DNA of 64,000 nt, taken from Lachnospiraceae bacterium (GTDB lineage Bacteria > Bacillota_A > Clostridia > Lachnospirales > Lachnospiraceae). Position 1 is the stretch's first letter; each line of letters opens with the position of its first letter. The notes under the pieces are model-generated. The model had not been told where the DNA came from, did not search any database, and saw nothing but the letters and a program-made list of their open reading frames with translations. Position numbers and translations under genes: made by a program. Below, piece after piece: positions 18,944-27,581 of this stretch. The stretch spans positions 62,001 through 126,000 of the forward strand of contig JAFQCI010000023.1 of the NCBI GenBank assembly GCA_017416505.1. Direction: 5' to 3'.

Positions 18944-19215
18944 AAAAAAAGCCTCATCCCAAAAGGGACGAAGCATAATATACCCGCGGTACCACCCTGA
19001 TTTCCAAAATATACTTAAGAATTATGTATACTTTGACACTCATATTCTGTATAACGTCCAGAGTACGTCATGACCTACTTTCTTCAATCATGCTGCTACA
19101 GTGTGAAATTTCATTTATAATCAGAACCGAAAAGGCTTTCAGCCGATGACCTTTATTCTCTGACGGAAAATTATAAACTACTTTGCACCATCATTGCATT
19201 TACCATATAACTATA
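18944..19215 (-). promoter_or_regulatory. Phe-specific T-box riboswitch with terminator
   Basis: The leader contains the T-box core GGTGGTACCGCGGG (18996-18983), whose UGGU loop pairs with the ACCA end of uncharged tRNA. A terminator hairpin follows (GCTTCGTCCC with GGGATGAGGC, 18974-18951) with seven U. The specifier loop near the 3' side of stem I reads AATTTCAC, giving UUC (Phe) at 19107-19105, in agreement with the downstream genes. Uncharged tRNA-Phe would favour the antiterminator and expression of pheST. Confidence 0.93.
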
Positions 19216-19221
19216 CAAGTT

Positions 19222-19249
19222 ATTTTAACACAAAAAAGCACCTTGTCAA
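19222..19249 (-). promoter_or_regulatory. Promoter of the pheST T-box transcript
   Basis: Reverse strand TTGACA (19249-19244), 16 bp, TAAAAT (19227-19222), just upstream of the leader. Confidence 0.65.
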
Positions 19250-19265
19250 GAAAGTATTTTATTTT

Positions 19266-20099
19266 TCACGAATCTTCTTTCTTCGTTGATGTTAAATACT
19301 CACTTAAGGCATAATTAAACTCTGCCCCTATAAAAACCATAATCATGCAAAAATAAAGCCATAACATTGCAATCACAATTCCTGCCAGACTTCCATACAT
19401 ATAAGAAAAATCACTGATTTTATCTACATAAATACTAAATGCAAAAGAAATAGCAATCCAGCTTACTGCTGCCAAAAAAGCCCCTGGAAGTTCATTTCGT
19501 ATTTTGGATTTCCGATTTGGTATGGCACAATAGATGAGTAGAAAAAGAATCGTAAAAAATACCAGACCAAAAACATTACGGAAGGATAAAATAAAATCCA
19601 TGAGCCACAATAAAATTCCTGACTTACTTTCCACCATATGATAAAGCTTATTTCCAAATACTAAAACCAACAAAGATAAGATTAAGCCTAAAGCAAAAAT
19701 CAAGGTATAAATACTACTTAATATACGGGTCAAAAAATAATTTCTTGATTCTTTGACTTCATACACTTTATTTAGTCCATTGGATATTGCCATGACACCC
19801 CTTCCTGCAGACCAGATTGCAGCAACTACAGAGAGGGAAACTACGGTAGATGAAGCTTTCGTGTATAATTCATTGATAATATTAATAATGTATTCATTTA
19901 GATTTTCCGGAAGCAAGGTAATCAAATATTTCGTGATATACTCCTGTTCTACTGGTAATACTCGAATTAATGTCATTAAAAACATAACAAAGGGAAAAAA
20001 AGATAGAATAATAAAAAACGCTCCCTGAGATGCAAAAGCAGTTACATGGTCGTTTTTTATTTTTTGAGTCATTTCCTTAACATACTTTCTCTTATTCAT
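19266..20099 (-). CDS. YihY/BrkB-family inner-membrane protein
   Basis: A 277-residue integral membrane protein with about six transmembrane helices. The signature region GAFFIILSFFPFVMFL near the N-terminus and WSAGRGVMAISNGLNKVYEV near residue 100 are characteristic of the YihY/virulence factor BrkB family. It was once annotated as RNase BN, wrongly; its molecular function is unknown. I prefer ATG 20099: the longer start at 20111 is part of ATGGAGGAAAGG, which is the ribosome binding site. It lies just downstream of the SpoIID-like gene on the same strand, so co-transcription is plausible. Confidence 0.88.
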   Translation of the reverse strand: MNKRKYVKEMTQKIKNDHVTAFASQGAFFIILSFFPFVMFLMTLIRVLPVEQEYITKYLITLLPENLNEYIINIINELYTKASSTVVSLSVVAAIWSAGRGVMAISNGLNKVYEVKESRNYFLTRILSSIYTLIFALGLILSLLVLVFGNKLYHMVESKSGILLWLMDFILSFRNVFGLVFFTILFLLIYCAIPNRKSKIRNELPGAFLAAVSWIAISFAFSIYVDKISDFSYMYGSLAGIVIAMLWLYFCMIMVFIGAEFNYALSEYLTSTKKEDS

Positions 20100-20173
20100 C
20101 CTTTCCTCCATTCTAAAACTGAATATCAGGAACTCATTCCTTTCAAAAATTCCTCTCTCAGTTTTTTTCTACT

Positions 20174-21511
20174 TTATCTGTATATTCTCATCAGATTTTG
20201 TTCTTCAAAATAGTATTTTAGTATTTCAGTATAGGAATATCCCTGCTTGGCTAACTCATTCGCCCCATTCTGGCTCATTCCTGCCCCATGGCCATAACCT
20301 CCACCATAAATCATATATCCATCCTCTTCCATTATGCCATAAAAATAACCGCTTGGCAAAAGATTCATGGATTTATTTATCTCATTGTTTTGTTTGATTA
20401 AATCAAACCCCGCCGGAGATAAGATACTTCTGATATTATACTCTCCAATATAATGAATTTCTCCTTCTTCACCTTCAATGGTTAATACCTTGGCTACACC
20501 ACTTTCTCCCCGTTGCGAAACGCAAATATTCTTAATATTCCCTACCCCGGCTTTGCCTTCCAAAGTTTCATAAGGAATCTTCACCTGCCAACGAAAATAA
20601 GGATAATCTTGTTCCAAGCCTTCCGTTTCCTCAAGAAGCATTTTTAAATTATTTTCTGCTTGCTGATTCTCATTTTGCATAACTGCTGAAGCTGTTACTA
20701 ATTCTTGCTCCTTTTCTTTTATCCAAATATCCTCTGGCTCGGATAAAACCCCACAGGAAGTTGAAAAATAATAAGTACTTCCTACATTTTTTCCATTCAT
20801 CAAAATCACACCGGTCGTTTCATCTACAGCCTTCACACTTTCTTCCTTTAATGACTGATTTGCATATACTTGGGAGCTGACACTATCATCTAAATGACAA
20901 TGAAAGGTTTCATCCAAACCGTTTTGTATTTTCGCCACAGCATAGGTTCTGGCACAAACAGCCTGAGACTTTAATGCCTCTTTTTCATAACTTACCGGCA
21001 TTTCACTTGGAATCACCAGATATAAATATTTTTCTAAATCCACCTCATTAATCATAATAATACCCTCATTCGTATAAGTAAGTTCCATATTTCCAAAATA
21101 AGACGGATGTTCCTCCCCACGAAGAATAGAATATACCGTAATCATTCCATCCTCATTTACATTGGAAACTTTAACCTTTCCTTCTTTTAATTCCTCCACA
21201 GTAAAGGTAATTTGTTCATTCTCAAGACAACGAAATACTTCACCGTTTTTTTCCACTATCATCCCGTCATTACTTCCCAAAGAAATACTTTGATGATATT
21301 TTGAAAGATAATCTGTGGTAGAAATTAATACCCGGATGTCCGAAGGAAGTTTAAATGGAATCATATTGCTGATGCCAAGAACCGAGGGGGATGTTTCTGC
21401 CAAAGCAATGACTTCCATACCTTTTTGATAGTTTCTTTTTATGATTTCGCCTCCGAAAATTCCATATAAAATCAAGCATATTATAATAAAATCACTACAT
21501 CTTTTTTTCAC
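20174..21511 (-). CDS. SpoIID/LytB-domain protein, probable septal peptidoglycan lytic transglycosylase
   Basis: A 445-residue protein with an N-terminal membrane anchor or signal (residues 8-24). It has the SpoIID/LytB core: VIPSEMPVSYEKEALKSQ with the catalytic-type Glu, the ARTYA segment, and the C-terminal GGGYGHGAGMSQNGA motif. SpoIID strips stem-peptide-free glycan during engulfment in Bacillus; divergent paralogues are common in Clostridia, so a sporulation role is likely but unproven. Translation starts at GTG (21511) behind GGAGTGATAGA. It lies about 60 bases after the end of the probable 6S RNA gene. Confidence 0.88.
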   Translation of the reverse strand: MKKRCSDFIIICLILYGIFGGEIIKRNYQKGMEVIALAETSPSVLGISNMIPFKLPSDIRVLISTTDYLSKYHQSISLGSNDGMIVEKNGEVFRCLENEQITFTVEELKEGKVKVSNVNEDGMITVYSILRGEEHPSYFGNMELTYTNEGIIMINEVDLEKYLYLVIPSEMPVSYEKEALKSQAVCARTYAVAKIQNGLDETFHCHLDDSVSSQVYANQSLKEESVKAVDETTGVILMNGKNVGSTYYFSTSCGVLSEPEDIWIKEKEQELVTASAVMQNENQQAENNLKMLLEETEGLEQDYPYFRWQVKIPYETLEGKAGVGNIKNICVSQRGESGVAKVLTIEGEEGEIHYIGEYNIRSILSPAGFDLIKQNNEINKSMNLLPSGYFYGIMEEDGYMIYGGGYGHGAGMSQNGANELAKQGYSYTEILKYYFEEQNLMRIYR

Positions 21512-21568
21512 TCTATCACTCCAAAGCCTTTACAGTATTTTTTCTTTTACTTCCTTCCCTTTTTAAAA

Positions 21569-21800
21569 CAAAAGAAAAAAGCAGCATAAGCTGCTTTTTC
21601 TTTTGTAAACCCAAAATGCCGTTACCTATAATTTTGACGCCTAGCTAAGCTAGGTGGGTTTCCTCATGTAAATCCTCTGTCTTCCTCTGCGCAATGAAGG
21701 CCTGACATACCTTTACGAATATTGGAGTCCCGTCAAAAGAAATGTAGGTTCAAAATAATAGGTGTTCTCGCACATTTCAGGCATCCGTTTCATTCCTTCT
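21569..21800 (-). ncRNA. ssrS: Probable 6S RNA
   Basis: A gene-free interval carries its own promoter and a strong terminator (GCAGC/GCTGC plus A/U-rich extension, 21569-21605), giving a transcript of about 230 bases. The ends pair: ATGCC near the 5' end with GGCAT near the 3' end, then ACCTA with TAGGT, then TTTTGACG with CGTCAAAA, leaving a large asymmetric bubble. The 5' part reads GTGCGAGAACACCTATTATT and then TTGAACCTACA, resembling what I recall of Firmicute 6S RNAs. A 6S RNA would bind sigma-A RNA polymerase. A riboswitch leader for the SpoIID gene is the alternative. Confidence 0.65.
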
Positions 21801-21806
21801 GATTTG

Positions 21807-21835
21807 ATTATATATTAGTTATATGTAAATTGCAA
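21807..21835 (-). promoter_or_regulatory. Strong promoter of the 6S-like RNA
   Basis: Reverse strand TTGCAA (21835-21830), 17 bp, perfect TATAAT (21812-21807), with the first base of the RNA expected near 21800. Confidence 0.7.
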
Positions 21836-21902
21836 TGCAAAAATGTATATAAATTTTTACCAATTCTTTTACAGATATTCCATAGACTTTGACCTCACAA
21901 TA

Positions 21903-21911
21903 TGGTATACT
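21903..21911 (+). promoter_or_regulatory. Extended -10 promoter of pfp
   Basis: TGG-TATACT at 21903-21911, about 50 bases before the start codon. No good -35 box at normal spacing. Confidence 0.45.
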
Positions 21912-21962
21912 TAAAGCAGTACTTTCGCCAAAATATGAGTGCGAACTTAGGAGGAAAATATC

Positions 21963-23189
21963 ATGAGAAACTGTTTAGTTGCACAATCAGGTGGTCCAAC
22001 AGTAGCTATTAATGCAAGCTTAGCCGGTGTCATTGATGGAGTATTAAAAAGTGATTATTTTGATAATATATATGGTTCTGTAAATGGAATTCAAGGTGTG
22101 TTGCATGAGAATTTAATTGATTTACAGCGTACTTTTAATAAATCTGACCGTTCTATCGAACGATTAAAAGTATCACCATCCATGTACCTTGGTTCCTGCA
22201 GATATAAATTAAATTCATTAGAATCTGATTCTTCCGAATATGAAAAGATTTTCTCTATCTTTTTAAAGCATGAAATCAAAGCTTTTTTCTATATTGGTGG
22301 AAACGATTCCATGGATACAGTAGCAAAACTAAGCAATTATGCAAAATTAAAAGGATACGACATCAGTATTTTAGGTATCCCTAAAACCATTGATAATGAC
22401 CTATGTGTAACAGACCATACTCCAGGTTATGGTTCTGCAGCCAAATATGTGGCTACTTCTCTTTTGGAAATTGCCCATGACACTTATATTTATGATACAC
22501 AAAGTGTTACCATTGTAGAAATTATGGGACGTGATGCAGGATGGCTGACTGCTGCCAGTGCTCTTGCCAGAAATGAATACAGTCACGCACCTCATTTAAT
22601 CTATTTGCCTGAAACAGTATTTGACGTAAATTCCTTCATTAATGATGTAAAAAACCAATTAACGAAACAACAAAATGTTATTGTTGCAGTTTCTGAAGGT
22701 ATTAAAACTGCAGATGGTAAATATGTAAGTGCCCAATCTGCGAAAACAGATATCTTCGGTCATGCTCAGTTAAGCGGAACCGGAAAATATCTGGAAATGC
22801 TGGTAAACGACCAGATTGGCTGTAAAGTTCGTTCTATCGAATTAAACGTTCTTCAAAGAAGTGCTATGCACTGTGCTTCCCTTACTGACTTAAATGAATC
22901 CTTTGCTTTGGGTGTTACTGCTGTTCAACTTGCAGAACAGGAAATTACCAATGCCATGCTGGTAATCAAACGAGTTACCGATTACCCATATCAATATAAA
23001 ATCTCATGTACGGATGTGGCAGACGTGGCAAATGATACAAAGTATGTTCCTGCCGAATGGATTCATGCTGATGGAAATGATGTTTCACAAGACTTTATTG
23101 CTTATGCCAAGCCTTTAATTTGCGGTGAGCCTATGTTGGAATACAAAGACGGATTACCTTATTATTTACCGATTCGTCATCTTTTATAA
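21963..23189 (+). CDS. pfp: 6-phosphofructokinase, PPi-dependent type
   Basis: Phosphorylates fructose 6-phosphate to the 1,6-bisphosphate. The 408-residue protein has the glycine-rich donor loop (AQSGGPTVAINAS) and the PFK core. GGNDSMDT (about residues 112-119) carries Asp in place of the second Gly of the ATP-type GGDGS. PKTIDND (about 140) carries Lys in place of the Gly of PGTIDND. Both changes mark pyrophosphate-dependent enzymes, which work reversibly and spare ATP in anaerobes. MGRDAGWLTA, the sugar-phosphate site, is intact. The start follows AGGAGG at ideal distance. Monocistronic. Confidence 0.92.
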   Translation: MRNCLVAQSGGPTVAINASLAGVIDGVLKSDYFDNIYGSVNGIQGVLHENLIDLQRTFNKSDRSIERLKVSPSMYLGSCRYKLNSLESDSSEYEKIFSIFLKHEIKAFFYIGGNDSMDTVAKLSNYAKLKGYDISILGIPKTIDNDLCVTDHTPGYGSAAKYVATSLLEIAHDTYIYDTQSVTIVEIMGRDAGWLTAASALARNEYSHAPHLIYLPETVFDVNSFINDVKNQLTKQQNVIVAVSEGIKTADGKYVSAQSAKTDIFGHAQLSGTGKYLEMLVNDQIGCKVRSIELNVLQRSAMHCASLTDLNESFALGVTAVQLAEQEITNAMLVIKRVTDYPYQYKISCTDVADVANDTKYVPAEWIHADGNDVSQDFIAYAKPLICGEPMLEYKDGLPYYLPIRHLL

Positions 23190-23194
23190 AAAGA

Positions 23195-23238
23195 AAAACT
23201 TTGAACCAGGAAGCTTATTTCCTGGTTCAAAGTTTTTT
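23195..23238 (+). terminator. Bidirectional terminator between pfp and the convergent gene
   Basis: A long stem centred on CTTTGAACCAGGAA/TTCCTGGTTCAAAG followed by six T on the plus strand; the reverse side also has an A/T-rich flank. Confidence 0.85.
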
Positions 23239-23854
23239 ATGCTTTCTTTTTATCCTCGATTGGATTTTCTTTTAATATTTCTACATCCAAATAACCATAC
23301 TCTGTCAGTTTATTTCTGATTTTAAGTTTCATTTCCTCATTACAGTTTAAATATACTTTACGGAACAATTCATCCACATATTCATTCCATTTCTGGTAAA
23401 TTCTTTTCTTTTTCTCTTCTTCTGATATCTGCTTTGGTTTGCTTTGTGCAGAATTTTTCTTCTTTTTCTTTTTTGAATTAGACTGGGAAGGTGCATTGGA
23501 TACGCTTTCTCCCTTTGAAATCTTTTCTAACTCTTCTTTTACTACAATGTTTAACTGATACATCTGGTCTAAGAGTTCATCAAATCCGTCCTCTTCTTCC
23601 GTAAAATAATGATAATAACTCTCTTCCTCTGTTGCCTCAGCCTGTTCAACTTCTTCTATGATATACCAGTAACTTCTGGAGGCACTGATAATTCTTTTCT
23701 TTACCATGCTGATTTTTTCTTTTATTCTAGCATTGGTTTCTTCTCTTTCCTTCTCAAGACGGAATCGAATATATTGAACGGTCCACACTGTCAAATATAT
23801 AAAAAATACAATTAATATTACTGCTAATATCGAAACAATCATCGATTTATCCAT
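23237..23854 (-). CDS. Single-pass membrane protein with charged cytoplasmic region, unknown function
   Basis: About 205 residues from ATG 23854. The longer start at 23866 lies in ATGGAGG, the ribosome binding site. One membrane helix (about residues 5-27) is followed by a basic, coiled-coil-like segment. An acidic stretch rich in Glu (about 70-95), a Lys-rich low-complexity linker (KKKKKK, about 130) and a helical C-terminal domain follow. No family recognised. It is convergent with pfp and shares the terminator, and is otherwise alone. Confidence 0.75.
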   Translation of the reverse strand: MDKSMIVSILAVILIVFFIYLTVWTVQYIRFRLEKEREETNARIKEKISMVKKRIISASRSYWYIIEEVEQAEATEEESYYHYFTEEEDGFDELLDQMYQLNIVVKEELEKISKGESVSNAPSQSNSKKKKKKNSAQSKPKQISEEEKKKRIYQKWNEYVDELFRKVYLNCNEEMKLKIRNKLTEYGYLDVEILKENPIEDKKKA

Positions 23855-24017
23855 GTTATCCTCCATTCCGAAGTATCATACATTTCTTTTTACAAAATTA
23901 GACACATGAATACATTATAACCGAAAAGGGGACACTCGTCAAGATTTAGTCATTGATTTTAATACATTCTTCAACCTTAGCACTCATCCTATTTTTTAAT
24001 TTTACTTCACTTTTAAA

Positions 24018-24053
24018 CAAAAAAGAACAGACCCTCAACCATAGGGTCTGTTC
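24018..24053 (-). terminator. Terminator of a short antisense transcript
   Basis: A perfect 11-bp stem (24025-24035 with 24043-24053, GAACAGACCCT/AGGGTCTGTTC) followed on the reverse strand by CTTTTTTGTTT. Confidence 0.75.
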
Positions 24054-24125
24054 AATGTAAGAAAGAAAGGAAAAAATGATATTTAAACAATTCGTGATAA
24101 TTATCTCATTCACATTTATCATTTC
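24018..24125 (-). ncRNA. Candidate antisense RNA to a small hydrophobic peptide gene
   Basis: A minus-strand promoter at 24132-24160 and terminator at 24018-24053 bracket about 105 bases. The transcript would be complementary to the ribosome binding site and first half of the 27-codon plus-strand frame at 24076. This is the geometry of type I antitoxins. It is an inference from promoter and terminator placement only. Confidence 0.4.
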
Positions 24126-24159
24126 TATTACATTATACAGCAAAAATACTAATAAGTAA
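24076..24159 (+). CDS. Candidate 27-residue hydrophobic membrane peptide (type I toxin-like)
   Basis: ATG 24076 lies behind AGAAAGGA at normal spacing and encodes MIFKQFVIIISFTFIISI, then TLYSKNTNK: a short positive N-terminus, one membrane-spanning helix and a polar basic tail. Length and layout are like type I toxins. An overlapping minus-strand promoter and terminator suggest a cis-antisense RNA. No homologue is recalled; AT-rich chance coding remains possible. The frame on the opposite strand at 23946-24191 runs through the terminator hairpin and was discarded. Confidence 0.4.
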   Translation: MIFKQFVIIISFTFIISITLYSKNTNK

Positions 24160-24160
24160 A
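24132..24160 (-). promoter_or_regulatory. Promoter inside the small peptide gene, firing antisense
   Basis: Reverse strand TTTACT (24160-24155), 17 bp, perfect TATAAT (24137-24132). It lies within the 3' part of the 27-codon frame. Confidence 0.5.
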
Positions 24161-24191
24161 GTCTTTTTTTAATTTTTTTATCATTTTTCAC

Positions 24192-24333
24192 AAAGAATTT
24201 TACTGCATTTTCTAATCCATCTTATTCATATAGTAAACTACAATAAAAACAAGCTTGTTTTACCTTCTTTTTCATACATTATTACTTATATTGAGCCTTT
24301 CGTAAACAGCCTTATCATATAAAAGCTATTTAC
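24192..24333. other. AT-rich spacer after the pullulanase gene
   Basis: It contains a 16-base palindrome AAAACAAGCTTGTTTT (24246-24261), which may help stop the pullulanase transcript, and nothing else that I can support. Confidence 0.35.
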
Positions 24334-27300
24334 TTACTTTCTCTTCTTTTTCTTTCCTTTTAGGATTGCATAAGAAGCTCCGGCTAATACTGCTACGCCT
24401 GCCGCTACACCAGCTACTGCCTTCCAAGGGAATGACTTTTTACTTTCTTCTGGTTTTACATCACCCTTTACTAATACCAAAGCAGAAATAGGTTCTACAG
24501 AAATTTCTCCACCCTTTACTGTTTCTAATACTTTGGTACCTGCCTGATTTCCTTTGATACATACCTGCCAGTCACCTTCTGGGATTGTAACAGTCACAGC
24601 TTCTTTGTTTGCATTGTAAATAACACAGATTGCATCGGAACATTCTCCATTTGGTTTATTTTCAATGGTATATGCAACTACATTTTCTTGTACATCTTCA
24701 ATAAAGGTTAAGTTTTCTTCAATTTCAGCAGTAGTCGTCATTCTCAACGCTGCATGGGCTTTTCTAAATTCAATTAAACCTTTATAGTAATTAAATACTT
24801 CCTGATTTTCAGTATATTCATCCCATTTAATGCTGTTTGTAGCATCAGAAGATTTATAACTATTTTCATCAAATCCGGTTCCAGCCGCATTTGGTTTACT
24901 TCTTAAAATTTCTTCTCCAGCCTGCATAAAAGGAACACCTTGTGCAGTATATACAATGGCTGCAGATAACAGATTCATCTTAACTCTGTCTTCTTCTGTA
25001 TCCTCTGGATTTGATAAAGCCAATTTATCCCAAAGTGCTAAATTATCATGACAAGAAACGTAATTAATGGTTTGTGTTGGAGCTGCTGCCCAATATGCGT
25101 TTACATCTGTTCCAACTTTGTTATAATCTACTCCGGAATAATTTGTTGCACCAATAACACCAGATTTGATTCTTTCTTCTTGTCCTGCTTTTCCAGATAC
25201 AAATCCCTGGTCTGCATCATCAAATACGCTACCCTTAATACCATCACGGATATCATCACTAAATGCTCCTACTCCTTCGAAAGTACTTGCATTTTTCTTA
25301 AGAGCTCTGAATACATCTGCAGTAGCACAGGTACCGCCTGCCCATCCTTCACCATAAACAATGATAGAAGGGTCGATTTCATTTAACGCTTCTTTTACAG
25401 CCATCATAGTCTGAATGTCTAAAATACCCATAAGGTCAAAACGGAAACCATCAATATGGTATTCTGTTGCCCAGTAAGTAACAGAATCAACGATGTACTT
25501 ACTTACCATAGCACGTTCCGATGCAACTTCGTTACCACATCCGGAACCGTTAGAATATGCACCTGTTTCTGTATAACGATAAAAATAATTTGGTACAGTT
25601 CTGTTAAAATAAGAATTTTCTGTTTCTGCTGTATGATTATATACCACATCCATAACAACACGAATATCATTATCATGTAATGATTGAATCATTTGTTTGA
25701 ATTCTTTTACTCTTACTTCACCATTATAAGGGTCAGTAGAATAAGAACCTTCTGGAACATTATAGTTATATGGGTCATATCCCCAGTTAAATTGCGCTTC
25801 ATCTAACTTTGTTTCATCCACAGAGTTTGGAGAGTAATCATATACAGGTAATAACTGCACATGAGTGATTCCTAATTCTTTTAAGTAATCTACACCAGTA
25901 GATAAACCTGCAGAATTCTTTGTTCCTGTTTCAGTAAATGCAAGATACTTTCCTTTGTTTACCATACCAGAGGATTCGTCAATGGAAAAATCTCTTACAT
26001 GAATTTCCCAGATAGAGGCATCTGTTGGATTTACGAAAGCTGGTTTTTCATCCTTGTCCCATCCTTCTGGGTCTGTTGAATCCAAATCAATTACCATACC
26101 TCTTTGTCCATTGGCACCGGTTGTTCTCGCATATAAGTCAACGGTTTCTTTTGTCTTTTCTGAAACTGTTACGGAGTATGTATAATAAACTCCATTTAAA
26201 TCACCATCCACAGTTAATGACCAGACACCCTTGTCTTCCTTATTCATCTGCTTTACTTCGTAAGCTTCGCCTTCTAATCCATCTTTAAAAAGATTTAATT
26301 CTACCTTGCTGGCAGTTGGTGCCCATACCTTAAATAAAGTGCTATCCTTAGAATAATTTGCACCTAAATCATTTCCATCATAATAATAGGTTTCTTCAAA
26401 TTCTTTACTTGAAAATACATTTCCCATCTCTACTAACTTATCTCCATATCCTTCAATTTCTAATGTATAGGTTTTGTCAAGAGTCAGGTTTTCATTCATA
26501 ATAATTGTTGCTTTATTTACAACCTGCTCATCTTGAACTTCAAATTCCTTAATTTCATAACTATTACCGGATTCGTCCTTTATTGCAAACATTGCTAAAG
26601 TTTCCGGTAAAGATAAATCAAGTGGTGCAGTTATCTGAAAACTAATCTCATCGGCACTATCCAAAGAAGCGGACATAATCTTAGGTGTAAGGTCTACTTC
26701 CTCACGGCTAAAATAAACGGTTTCTTCTCCTTGTACCAGATAAATTTCATTTGTTTCAGATAAATCTACAAAACGGTCTCCGTCAACATCCTTCGCATCC
26801 CATTCATTTAACTTCACAATAAATCCTACGCTATCTTCTGCAGTCACACCCGGAACACTAAAGGAACCTACCGCACCGAATTCATCAAAGGATGTAAATT
26901 CGTAAGCAGCTCCATCACCGCCCTGTGGCCACAACCATAAATTCCAACCATCATAATTCTGGTCGTATCTATGATAATGTATGGTCAACTGTGTATCACC
27001 AGAATTTTGATTCTGGTTTTGTTCTTCTTTCGCAGCTTCCAAATCATATGGTGTTGCGCCGTCTACCGGTTCATAAGAAAATTCTTCTTCTCCGCTTTTT
27101 ACCCAGATTTCTGCAAAACCATCTTTTAATTCAATGAATCGGTCATCGCCACAGTCTTTATCTTCCCACTCATTTAAACGGATAATAAATCCAACCTTAG
27201 ATAAGTCTGCCGAAGTCTGATATACTGCGATTTTACCAAAATCATCTTCCGCCTTAAACTTTACCTCTTTTCCAGAGCCGCCTTCCGGCCACATCCAGAC

Positions 27301-27456
27301 ATTCCATCCATCATAATCAGCACCACTTCGCTGATAATGAAGAATCACTGTTGTTTGTGCTGCTTCTACCTTATTCGCAGGAAACCAATGACTGCCAAAT
27401 GCGGTAAAGAACAAAACTACAAGCAACAAACATGCACATATCTTTCTTTTGTTCAT
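24334..27456 (-). CDS. pulA: Cell-surface type I pullulanase (GH13) with two CBM41 modules
   Basis: Cleaves alpha-1,6 branches of pullulan and starch outside the cell. The 1040 residues comprise a signal peptide (about 1-33) and two tandem CBM41-type starch-binding modules (about 34-125 and 150-245, each with YDGWNxWxWP). Then come a pullulanase N-terminal region and CBM48, and a GH13 barrel. Catalytic residues are visible in HIDGFRFDLMG (nucleophile near 674), YGEGWAGG (acid/base near 704) and SCHDN (near 802); NWGYDPYNY is the pullulanase hallmark. The C-terminus is a membrane helix plus KGKKKKRK tail, with no LPXTG, so it is membrane-anchored. Monocistronic. Confidence 0.95.
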   Translation of the reverse strand: MNKRKICACLLLVVLFFTAFGSHWFPANKVEAAQTTVILHYQRSGADYDGWNVWMWPEGGSGKEVKFKAEDDFGKIAVYQTSADLSKVGFIIRLNEWEDKDCGDDRFIELKDGFAEIWVKSGEEEFSYEPVDGATPYDLEAAKEEQNQNQNSGDTQLTIHYHRYDQNYDGWNLWLWPQGGDGAAYEFTSFDEFGAVGSFSVPGVTAEDSVGFIVKLNEWDAKDVDGDRFVDLSETNEIYLVQGEETVYFSREEVDLTPKIMSASLDSADEISFQITAPLDLSLPETLAMFAIKDESGNSYEIKEFEVQDEQVVNKATIIMNENLTLDKTYTLEIEGYGDKLVEMGNVFSSKEFEETYYYDGNDLGANYSKDSTLFKVWAPTASKVELNLFKDGLEGEAYEVKQMNKEDKGVWSLTVDGDLNGVYYTYSVTVSEKTKETVDLYARTTGANGQRGMVIDLDSTDPEGWDKDEKPAFVNPTDASIWEIHVRDFSIDESSGMVNKGKYLAFTETGTKNSAGLSTGVDYLKELGITHVQLLPVYDYSPNSVDETKLDEAQFNWGYDPYNYNVPEGSYSTDPYNGEVRVKEFKQMIQSLHDNDIRVVMDVVYNHTAETENSYFNRTVPNYFYRYTETGAYSNGSGCGNEVASERAMVSKYIVDSVTYWATEYHIDGFRFDLMGILDIQTMMAVKEALNEIDPSIIVYGEGWAGGTCATADVFRALKKNASTFEGVGAFSDDIRDGIKGSVFDDADQGFVSGKAGQEERIKSGVIGATNYSGVDYNKVGTDVNAYWAAAPTQTINYVSCHDNLALWDKLALSNPEDTEEDRVKMNLLSAAIVYTAQGVPFMQAGEEILRSKPNAAGTGFDENSYKSSDATNSIKWDEYTENQEVFNYYKGLIEFRKAHAALRMTTTAEIEENLTFIEDVQENVVAYTIENKPNGECSDAICVIYNANKEAVTVTIPEGDWQVCIKGNQAGTKVLETVKGGEISVEPISALVLVKGDVKPEESKKSFPWKAVAGVAAGVAVLAGASYAILKGKKKKRK

Positions 27457-27547
27457 TCCATCATCTCCTATTATTTAATTTTATGATAGCGAATGTCTTT
27501 TCACAGTCGCCATGGTACAATCTGCGAAGGGATTGACCTATTTAACA

Positions 27548-27566
27548 GGGAATTCAAAAAATTCCC
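27548..27566 (-). terminator. Possible terminator of glmS-glmM-LCP
   Basis: GGGAATT (27548-27554) pairs with AATTCCC (27560-27566), 15 bases after the LCP stop. The tail is only moderately U-rich. Confidence 0.45.
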
Positions 27567-27581
27567 CGATTAAATCAAATA

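Noticed and set aside
23946..24191. 81-codon minus-strand frame
   Set aside because: GTG start without a ribosome binding site, and it runs straight through a perfect terminator hairpin; better explained by the antisense RNA and the opposite small frame.
24334..24450. Sortase (LPXTG) signal at the pullulanase C-terminus
   Set aside because: The end is a membrane helix plus basic tail, but no LPXTG-like motif precedes it.
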